Below, piece after piece: positions 57,975-64,000 of a DNA stretch of 64,000 bases. The translations under genes and the position numbers were made by a program. The first letter of the stretch is position 1; each line of letters starts with the position of its first letter. Origin of the DNA: Reinekea blandensis MED297 (GTDB taxonomy: Bacteria > Pseudomonadota > Gammaproteobacteria > Pseudomonadales > Natronospirillaceae); NCBI RefSeq assembly GCF_000153185.1, contig NZ_CH724154.1:80745-144744 (forward strand), read 5' to 3'. The notes below the pieces were generated by a model, which saw only the letters and a program-made list of their open reading frames with translations, had not been told where the DNA came from and did not search any database.

Positions 57975-58831
57975 GCATGCACTCCGGTTTGTTTCAGCTC
58001 GACAGCCGCCAGATCGATGATCGAACGCACCTGCCGCTCATATTTGTTCTCGCTATGGTACGCGGCAAATATCGGTCTGGATAGCACGGGGGCGTCTTCG
58101 ACCGGGTGAAACCAACCCGGCGGATGTTCATCCACCAGCTTTCTAGGCAAGTAGGCAGCCCCTTCGTGCGCCAACAGAAAAGACTGTGCAATGCGCGACT
58201 GCCCACAATGCAGAATAACCGGCACCTGGCCGAAGGTTTTGGCAAACTGAATGCTGAATGATGTCCCCCAGTCCACCGCAACATACTGTTGTAACGCGGT
58301 GGCCAATGAAGGATCGTTTTGATTACTGGTGACAAAGACTAACTCGGTTTCACCGAGTGCCACGGAGGTAATGTCTGAGTGTTTCAGGCCCTCATACAAA
58401 AACGCAAGATCCAGAGTGCGATCCAACAGACGTCTCATGAGAGTGTCTTTAGGCAGAGAATCGGCGCGCAGTACGACATCGTTGAACTGAGTAAAACTGG
58501 TGCTGATAACCGCCTGCAAAAACAGCTCCCAAAGGCTGCCAAACGCGCCCAAACTCAGAATGATTTCATTGCGCTGGGTAAGCGAAACTTCCTGTCGGGC
58601 ACGATCCCAGGCGATGATGATCGACTGCGCATGGGGCAACAGCCGCCGACCGGTTTCCGTTAACTGCAGGTTATTGCGGTAACGGGTGAACAGTGGCGCA
58701 CCAACGAGGGTTTCCAGCTGTTTAATTCGCGCGCTGATGGCAGCCTGTGTTAAAAACAGGTTTTCGGCAGCGCGCCCGAAATGCCGGGTTTGATGCACTT
58801 CCAAAAATGTTTTCAGCAGTTCAGTATCCAT
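57965..58831 (-). CDS. hdfR: LysR-family regulator, HdfR-like
   Basis: The N-terminal 70 residues are very close to E. coli HdfR, a LysR-type repressor of flhDC: MDTELLKTFLEV, RHFGRAAENLFLTQAAISAR (helix-turn-helix) and LFTRYRNNLQLTETG. The C-terminal effector domain (from about 90) is less conserved, so the target and effector may differ. 288 aa, normal for LysR. It overlaps the MscS gene by 10 bp and is divergent from rimK. maoP, the partner of hdfR in E. coli, is 1.5 kb away on the same strand. Confidence 0.85.
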   Translation of the reverse strand: MDTELLKTFLEVHQTRHFGRAAENLFLTQAAISARIKQLETLVGAPLFTRYRNNLQLTETGRRLLPHAQSIIIAWDRARQEVSLTQRNEIILSLGAFGSLWELFLQAVISTSFTQFNDVVLRADSLPKDTLMRRLLDRTLDLAFLYEGLKHSDITSVALGETELVFVTSNQNDPSLATALQQYVAVDWGTSFSIQFAKTFGQVPVILHCGQSRIAQSFLLAHEGAAYLPRKLVDEHPPGWFHPVEDAPVLSRPIFAAYHSENKYERQVRSIIDLAAVELKQTGVHACT

Positions 58832-59014
58832 AGTTTCCTGTTACGATAAAATGAACCGATCATGTAAAAAGCCGCTCAGGTCCGCGCCTGACCGGTGCCA
58901 CGACGATAAATATGATCTATCCTGACCACAAACACAATTCATTCGACGTCGGCCCTTCACCCGAACACACTGCTCGGCTTTTTAGGACCTGGCTGATCTG
59001 AGGAGGATCCCTGC

Positions 59015-59920
59015 ATGCGCATCGCTGTGCTGTCCCGTAATGAAAACCTGTATTCCACACGCCGACTGAAAGAAGCCGGAGAAGCTCGCGGACATGAGGT
59101 CGATGTCATTGACACCCTGCACTGCTACATGGACATCACACGTGCCCGACCGGCCGTCCGTTATCACGGCCATGAACTCCCCTACTACGATGCGGTCATT
59201 CCCCGCATTGGAGCTTCCATTACCTTTTATGGTGGCTCGGTCGTGCGTCAGTTTGAAATGATGGGCACCTTTTGTGTCAATGAGTCCGTCGCCATCAGCC
59301 GATCACGCGATAAGCTGCGGTCTTTACAGTTGCTCAGCCGCAAAGACGTCGGATTGCCGCGGACCGGTTTCGCCAACAAGCCCGACAACATTAAAGACCT
59401 GATCCGCAATGTCGGTGGCGCACCTGTCGTCATTAAACTGCTTGAAGGTACCCAGGGTATCGGTGTCGTGCTCGCAGATACCGCGAAAGCCGCAGAAAGC
59501 ATCATTGAAGCCTTTATGGGCCTGAAAGCCGACATTCTGGTCCAGGAATACATCAAAGAAGCCGGTGGTGCCGACCTGCGTTGTTTTGTCGTTGGCGGCA
59601 AAGTCGTGGCCGCCATGAAACGCCAGGGCGCGGAAGGCGAGTTTCGCTCCAATCTGCACCGGGGTGGTCAGGCAACACTGGTCAGGCTCAGCAAAGAAGA
59701 ACGGGCGACGGCCGTCAAAGCCGCCAAGGTGATGGGCTTAAATGTCTGCGGTGTGGACATTCTGCAATCCAACAACGGTCCGGTGGTTATGGAAGTTAAC
59801 TCGTCGCCGGGTCTGGAAGGTATTGAACAAGCAACCAACAAAGATGTTGCCGGCTTGATCTACAAATTCATTGAAGAAAACGCCAAACCTTATAAAACCG
59901 GGACACGAGGCAAAGGCTGA
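59015..59920 (+). CDS. rimK: Ribosomal protein S6--L-glutamate ligase RimK
   Basis: RimK is an ATP-grasp ligase that adds glutamates to the C-terminus of ribosomal protein S6. The 301-aa protein matches E. coli RimK closely: [67 protein letters not shown] and [22 protein letters not shown] lies nine bases before the ATG. It shares one base with the next gene, rimB, and the two probably act together. Confidence 0.97.
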   Translation: MRIAVLSRNENLYSTRRLKEAGEARGHEVDVIDTLHCYMDITRARPAVRYHGHELPYYDAVIPRIGASITFYGGSVVRQFEMMGTFCVNESVAISRSRDKLRSLQLLSRKDVGLPRTGFANKPDNIKDLIRNVGGAPVVIKLLEGTQGIGVVLADTAKAAESIIEAFMGLKADILVQEYIKEAGGADLRCFVVGGKVVAAMKRQGAEGEFRSNLHRGGQATLVRLSKEERATAVKAAKVMGLNVCGVDILQSNNGPVVMEVNSSPGLEGIEQATNKDVAGLIYKFIEENAKPYKTGTRGKG

Positions 59921-60363
59921 TGGAAAAGCTGATCATAGGCGCCATTGAGTGTGGGCATTTGCCCGACCTGAGCATTGAGCAAATGCACATCCGTGTGGAT
60001 ACCGGCGCTAAAACGTCGTCTCTGCACGTCGATGGCATTCAGCGCTTCAAGAAAAAGGGAAAACCGCATGTGCGGTTTAACATTCACCCGAACATTCACA
60101 ACGTCGACTCGGTCGCGTCGTGCTCGGCACCGGTCAAAGACATTCGCCGGATTAAAAGCTCGAATGGCAGTGTCGAAGAGCGATACATTATCGACACCAC
60201 ATTACAGCTCGGAGATCAGCAATGGACCATTGAGTTATCGCTGAGCAATCGCAGCGACATGACATACCTGATGCTGCTCGGACGGCAAGGCATGGGCGAC
60301 CGACTGCTGGTCGACCCGTCGGCGACGTTTCTGGTCAGTGAAGGCAGTGACGACGCCGAGTAA
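59920..60363 (+). CDS. rimB: RimB-like retropepsin-fold protease (DUF785 family)
   Basis: The 147-aa product belongs to the DUF785 / ATP-dependent zinc protease family, a retropepsin-like fold. The active-site motif VDTGAKTSSLH (Asp27) is present, as is MLLGRQGMGDRLLVDPS near the C-terminus. In Pseudomonas, rimABK places the RimB protease with RimK, and RimB is reported to trim the polyglutamate tails made by RimK. Its overlap with rimK (TGATG) supports the same role. No signal peptide is seen. Confidence 0.82.
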   Translation: MEKLIIGAIECGHLPDLSIEQMHIRVDTGAKTSSLHVDGIQRFKKKGKPHVRFNIHPNIHNVDSVASCSAPVKDIRRIKSSNGSVEERYIIDTTLQLGDQQWTIELSLSNRSDMTYLMLLGRQGMGDRLLVDPSATFLVSEGSDDAE

Positions 60364-60383
60364 ACCCGGCGCCCTATTCACGA

Positions 60384-60743
60384 TCAGCTGATGTCGTCCC
60401 AGCTGTCGTCATCACTGTAATCGGCCATCGCCGGCTGTGACTTACCGCGACCGGCTTCCATCGACAGGTAGCTGGTCTTCCGGCCAATGTGCTGACGGTA
60501 CTGTAACCAGATTTTTTCATGATCGTTCTGTGCCGTTCGCTGCCCCTGGCAGAACTCCAGAAACTGGCTTTCCTCTGCGGTTTGGGGCGTTCTCAGACCC
60601 GACGCTAAATCGTCATAGGCCTGTCCGTGTTTCTCCAGTAACATAGCCTGACGCGTGGTAAAAACGCCGCTTCGGCCAAAGCCATAGGGAAAGTGCTTAC
60701 TGTCACGAAACTGCTTAGCGGACTGAAAAGAATCCTGAGCCAT
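60384..60743 (-). CDS. maoP: MaoP (YifE, DUF413), Ori macrodomain organiser-like
   Basis: In E. coli MaoP works with the maoS site to shape the Ori macrodomain. The 119-aa protein contains the DUF413 core: FRDSKHFPYGFGRSGVFTT, EKHGQAY, FLEFCQGQRTAQND and KIWLQYRQHI, aligning with E. coli YifE over most of its length. The acidic end (DYSDDDSWDD) is also similar. It is convergent with rimB (20-bp gap). In E. coli yifE is next to hdfR, which is present nearby here. Confidence 0.88.
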   Translation of the reverse strand: MAQDSFQSAKQFRDSKHFPYGFGRSGVFTTRQAMLLEKHGQAYDDLASGLRTPQTAEESQFLEFCQGQRTAQNDHEKIWLQYRQHIGRKTSYLSMEAGRGKSQPAMADYSDDDSWDDIS

Positions 60744-60870
60744 ATCGTCTCACCGATGTGTTGATAACAGTTCCGCATTATCATTAGCGCAAAACCAGCG
60801 TAAACCTTAAAAAATTTATCATTACGGTAAAAAAAATTTATCAATTTAAGGGCACAAGGAGTCAGCCTGA

Positions 60871-62091
60871 ATGGAAACCAAACCCGCCCCGACGATGGGG
60901 ACTCACCGACTGGAATCGATGGACGTCATTCGTGGCCTCGCCCTGTTGGGCATCCTGGTCATGAACATCCAGTCTTTTGCATTGCCACTGGCCGCTTACT
61001 CTAACCCTCAGGCCTGGGGAAGCTTCAGTGGGCTGAATGAATGGGTTTGGACGCTGGGACACATTCTCGTTGATGCAAAGTTCATGTCCATGTTCGCTTT
61101 ACTCTTCGGTGCTGGTATTGCCCTGTTTTGTGAGCGACTGGAAGCACGCGGGGTCCGCGCGTTCCCGGTCCACATTCGGCGTATGGGTTGGCTGGCTCTG
61201 TTTGGCTTGGTTCATGCCCATCTGATCTGGTGGGGAGATGTCCTGTTCCCTTACGCCATTTGTGGCTTGCTGTTGTATCGGGCACGAACCCTTCCTATCC
61301 GGTCACTCTGGGTGCTGGGAATCAGTCTGTTCAGCGTCGCATTTGTGTTCATTCTGCTTATTCAGCTGTCCGTCCCTTATATGGGTGAGGACGAGTGGAT
61401 GGACCTGGCGCGCGATTGGCAGCCGGCAATGGCTATTATGCAGGCTGAAATCGATGACATGCGCGGCACCTGGCAACAACAGTTTGCCTTCCGCACCTCA
61501 ATGGCCACCATGATGGAAACCTATGGCCTGCTGGTACTGATTTTCTGGCAGGCCGGCGGGCTCATGCTGGCGGGCATGGCGCTCTATCGCGAAGGGTTGT
61601 TCAGTGGCCAACTGACCAACCGGCAACTGACACAGCGCACAACGGTGTTTTTGCTCGGTGGATTTAGCCTGGTCATCACCGGACTGGTTTACAATCACGT
61701 ACATGGCTGGACGGCAGAATCGTCCATGCTGGGCGGCAGTCAATTCAACTATCTTGGCAGTGCTCTGGTGGCACTCGGTTACGTCCACCTGATGGTCTTA
61801 CTGGTTCAGCTCGACCGCGTTCGGCGGTTGCGCCGAGGGCTGAGCCGAATCGGTCGCATGGCGTTTACCAACTACATTGCGCAATCACTGATCTGTACCT
61901 CGATTTTTTACGGCTTCGGCTTATCGCTGTTTGGGCAACTGACGCGCTGGCAACTGGTCCCCATCGTCGTGCTGGTCTGGCTCTTACAATGGTTTGGTTC
62001 TAAATGGTGGCTGGCTCGTTATCGCTATGGCCCATTGGAATGGATGTGGCGTCGGCTGACCTACTGGCAGCCACTCGCTAACCGTTCATAA
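60871..62091 (+). CDS. DUF418 domain (YeiB-like) membrane protein
   Basis: The 406-aa protein has about ten membrane segments. The N-terminus (RLESMDVIRGLALLGILVMN) and FMSMFALLFGAGIALF are typical of the YeiB/DUF418 family, distantly related to acyltransferase-3 proteins. The function is unknown. GGAG precedes ATG 60871. A bidirectional terminator separates it from convergent ahpF. Confidence 0.85.
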   Translation: METKPAPTMGTHRLESMDVIRGLALLGILVMNIQSFALPLAAYSNPQAWGSFSGLNEWVWTLGHILVDAKFMSMFALLFGAGIALFCERLEARGVRAFPVHIRRMGWLALFGLVHAHLIWWGDVLFPYAICGLLLYRARTLPIRSLWVLGISLFSVAFVFILLIQLSVPYMGEDEWMDLARDWQPAMAIMQAEIDDMRGTWQQQFAFRTSMATMMETYGLLVLIFWQAGGLMLAGMALYREGLFSGQLTNRQLTQRTTVFLLGGFSLVITGLVYNHVHGWTAESSMLGGSQFNYLGSALVALGYVHLMVLLVQLDRVRRLRRGLSRIGRMAFTNYIAQSLICTSIFYGFGLSLFGQLTRWQLVPIVVLVWLLQWFGSKWWLARYRYGPLEWMWRRLTYWQPLANRS

Positions 62092-62101
62092 CACAATCAA
62101 A

Positions 62102-62128
62102 AAAACGGAGCGCTGTGCGCTCCGTTTT
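62102..62128. terminator. Bidirectional terminator between DUF418 gene and ahpF
   Basis: AAAACGGAGCGC (62102-62113), TGT loop, GCGCTCCGTTTT (62117-62128): a perfect 12-bp stem with A and T tracts built into its ends. Confidence 0.92.
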
Positions 62129-62158
62129 ACTCTCTCCAGCGGTTTAAACCCGCCTGTG

Positions 62159-63712
62159 TTATTGCTTGAGCAGATAATCGTAGGCACTTAAGGCCGCTTT
62201 TGAGCCTTCACCCATCGCTATGACAATCTGCTTGTAAGGTACCGTGGTGACATCGCCCGCGGCATAGATTCCTTCTTCACTGGTTTCACACTTCTCGTTG
62301 ATGATCACTTCACCGTAAGACGTGCGCTCAACAGTGCCATCGAGGAATGCACTGTTCGGTACCAAACCGATCTGAACGAACACACCACTCAACTCGGCCC
62401 GGTTCATGGCTTCTGTCGCCCGATCCTGATACTCAATGCCAACGACCTTGCCGTTGTCTGCCACGATTTCTTTGGTCGCGACATTTTTCAGAATCTCGAT
62501 ATTACTGCGGGTCTGAGCCTGCTCAACCAGTACCTGATCCGCTTTCAGTTCTGGCATAAACTCAAACACCTTCACTGACTTCACAATACCAGCAAGATCC
62601 AGCGCGGCCTCGATACCGGAGTTACCACCACCGATCACGGCCACGTCTTTTCCTTTGAAGAACGGACCATCGCAGTGCGGGCAGTAGGCCACGCCCTGGC
62701 CGACGTTCTCGCGCTCACCAGGCACACCCAGTTCACGCCAGTTGGCACCAGTCGCCACAATGACGGTTTTGGTTTCGATCTCTTCGCCGGAAGACAACAC
62801 CACCTTTTTAGTCGCACCTTTTTCAATGCGATCCACGCGCAGATGTTCGCGTTTAGTGACGGTATAGTCATCAAGGTGCTGCGCCATGTTCGCAGACAGT
62901 TCCGGACCGGTGGTTTTCGATGTCCCGATCAGGTTTTCGATGCCCATGGTGTCCTGTACCTGACCACCAAAACGGTCGGCTACAATCGTTACCGCCAGGC
63001 CTTTACGCGCCAGATAGATAGCGGCCGCGATACCCGCAGGACCACCACCGATCACGACAGAATCCTGCAACGGCAAAGACTCAGTCGGAGCTTGAGCCCC
63101 GGCCAGTTCCGGGTGTTTCTCCAGCAGTTTGTCAATAATCTGCGCGGTGCTGATTTTGCCATTGGCAAACGGCTCGCCGTTCAGGTACACGCTCGGTACA
63201 CCCTGGATGTTGCGAGCTTCAATTTCGTCTTTGTACAAACCGCCGTCGATCATCTCGGTGGTGATGTTGTCGTTCATCACGGCAAACTGATTCAGTGTTT
63301 GCACCACGTCCGGACAGTTGTGACAGGACAAGCTGACAAAGACTTCGAAGTTCAGTGGCGCATCAACGGCCTTCACCAGGTTTTTAATCTGGTCGTCCAG
63401 CTTTTGCGGTTCGGAGTCGGCATACAATACTGCCAATACCAGTGAGTTAAACTCGTGCCCACCCGGGATGCCGGAAAAGACAATGCCAGTCGGTTGGCCA
63501 TCGGCTTCCACCTGAAAGGTAATCGGGCTGCGCAGCTGCGGCAATTCACGCTCTTCAAACGTTAACTTGTCTGAGACGGACGTAAAGTCCTGCAAGAACT
63601 TTTTCAGTTCGTCACGCTTGCTGTGCTCACCGGTGTTCAACACCAGGCTAACGGAACGAGTCAGATTCGCCGTATAGCCTTTCAGTGCGTTCAATAAATC
63701 GTTCGTTAACAT
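62159..63712 (-). CDS. ahpF: Alkyl hydroperoxide reductase subunit F
   Basis: AhpF is the NADH-dependent flavoprotein that reduces AhpC in peroxide defence. The 517-aa protein has an N-terminal tandem thioredoxin-like domain with CHNC ([12 protein letters not shown]), a FAD domain ([19 protein letters not shown]), the active CPHC disulfide ([11 protein letters not shown]) and an NADH domain ([17 protein letters not shown]). Length matches E. coli (521). AGGA lies eight bases before the ATG. It follows ahpC on the same strand after a terminator-like hairpin. Confidence 0.98.
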   Translation of the reverse strand: MLTNDLLNALKGYTANLTRSVSLVLNTGEHSKRDELKKFLQDFTSVSDKLTFEERELPQLRSPITFQVEADGQPTGIVFSGIPGGHEFNSLVLAVLYADSEPQKLDDQIKNLVKAVDAPLNFEVFVSLSCHNCPDVVQTLNQFAVMNDNITTEMIDGGLYKDEIEARNIQGVPSVYLNGEPFANGKISTAQIIDKLLEKHPELAGAQAPTESLPLQDSVVIGGGPAGIAAAIYLARKGLAVTIVADRFGGQVQDTMGIENLIGTSKTTGPELSANMAQHLDDYTVTKREHLRVDRIEKGATKKVVLSSGEEIETKTVIVATGANWRELGVPGERENVGQGVAYCPHCDGPFFKGKDVAVIGGGNSGIEAALDLAGIVKSVKVFEFMPELKADQVLVEQAQTRSNIEILKNVATKEIVADNGKVVGIEYQDRATEAMNRAELSGVFVQIGLVPNSAFLDGTVERTSYGEVIINEKCETSEEGIYAAGDVTTVPYKQIVIAMGEGSKAALSAYDYLLKQ

Positions 63713-63864
63713 GGAGTCGTCCTATGAAAACTGTTAAAAATTTGGGGTAAAAATAGCCACCGCCGCAGCGGTGGCGAAACGATCAGGTCGGGAATGACGT
63801 CGACCGGATCACTCAGGGTCCGACCGGATAAGGGGAGTCCGGTCGAGTTGCCATTTAAGATCGT
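63713..63864. other. ahpC-ahpF spacer with terminator and repeats
   Basis: The 152-bp spacer carries a terminator hairpin (63756-63775), two direct repeats CGACCGGAT (63801-63809 and 63821-63829, period 20) and an inverted copy CCGGTCGA (63839-63846). A 7-bp stem (TAAGATC / GATCTTA, 63856-63874) covers the ahpC stop codon. Confidence 0.55.
63748..63775 (-). terminator. Terminator after ahpC, upstream of ahpF
   Basis: GCCACCGC and GCGGTGGC (63756-63775 in plus coordinates) form a perfect 8-bp stem with a 4-nt loop; on the minus strand TATTTTTA follows. Partial read-through would give less AhpF than AhpC. Confidence 0.75.
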
Positions 63865-64000
63865 TTAGATCTTACCGACGAGGTCCAGGCTTGGAGTCAG
63901 AGTCGCTTCACCTTCTTCCCAAGCGGCTGGGCATACTTCGCCGTCGTGGTTCTGAACATACTGGGCCGCTTTCACTTTACGCAGCATGTCTTTCGCGCTA
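63865..64000 (-). CDS. ahpC: Alkyl hydroperoxide reductase subunit C (5' part missing)
   Basis: AhpC is the typical 2-Cys peroxiredoxin reduced by AhpF. Only the last 44 codons lie in the window. They include the resolving-cysteine motif GEVCPAAW and the C-terminus ([13 protein letters not shown]) almost identical to E. coli AhpC (PSLDLVGKI). The stop TAA is at 63865-63867. The remainder lies beyond the window edge. Confidence 0.95.
   Translation of the reverse strand, partial: SAKDMLRKVKAAQYVQNHDGEVCPAAWEEGEATLTPSLDLVGKI

Noticed and set aside
58866-58983. AAAAAGCCG and CGGCTTTTT about 100 bp apart between hdfR and rimK
   Set aside because: The arms are far apart and short; likely chance or separate promoter elements.

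Overview
The window is a chromosomal stretch from a gammaproteobacterium, GC moderate to high (mid-50s % by eye), packed with housekeeping genes. The protein sequences and gene order (rsmI-lpoA-yraN-diaA-dolP, rnpB next to mraZ, dusB-fis, hisBHAF without the other his genes, ntrBC, accBC-prmA, hdfR/maoP) fit a marine Oceanospirillales-type organism. Saccharospirillaceae (Reinekea or Saccharospirillum-like) is my best guess because pfkA and pflBA occur together, but the family is an inference. I see no phage, insertion sequence, CRISPR array, rRNA or tRNA gene.

Layout. 1-15177 (minus strand) is the division and cell wall (dcw) cluster, transcribed mraZ-rsmH-ftsL-ftsI-murE-murF-mraY-murD-ftsW-murG-murC-ftsQ-ftsA-ftsZ, with most genes overlapping by 1-11 bp; ftsZ is cut by the window edge. 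murB and ddlB are absent from between murC and ftsQ. A promoter with three 10-bp-spaced MraZ-type repeats precedes mraZ. 15488-15831 is the RNase P RNA gene (minus). 15892-20211 holds rsmI (minus) and the divergent lpoA-yraN-diaA-dolP operon. 20351-33890 carries a UspE-like protein, aroA, ppa, a DUF2333 protein, aroQ-accB-accC, prmA, a zinc-ribbon DUF3426 membrane protein, dusB-fis, and purH-purD. 34004-36974 is a hybrid sensor kinase overlapping coq7; 36984-39477 is ntrC/ntrB, with an NtrC-like box in the leader. 39830-41056 has a methyltransferase and a GNAT protein; 41169-44002 is hisB-hisH-hisA-hisF.

44061-45583 is a two-gene operon of an E1/ThiF-like adenylating enzyme and a FeeM/GNAT-like acyltransferase, the least understood pair in the window. 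45977-53431 is a glycolysis and anaerobic pyruvate block: pfkA, pflB (with a perfect FNR/Anr box upstream), a membrane GGDEF-EAL protein whose GGDEF motif is degenerate, and pflA. pfkA and pflA share a TGTAA-N5-TTACA palindrome upstream, which suggests a common regulator. 53561-64000 holds an NSS sodium symporter, a choice-of-anchor I lipoprotein, a MscS channel, an HdfR-like LysR regulator, rimK-rimB, maoP, a DUF418 membrane protein, ahpF and the end of ahpC.

Cell envelope assembly dominates the first third (dcw, LpoA, DolP). The rest links carbon metabolism (PfkA, PFL, ACC), nitrogen control (NtrBC), histidine and purine synthesis, translation-factor modification (RsmH, RsmI, PrmA, RimK, DusB) and peroxide defence (AhpCF). 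All functional calls rest on reading the translated sequences and motifs; no database search was run.
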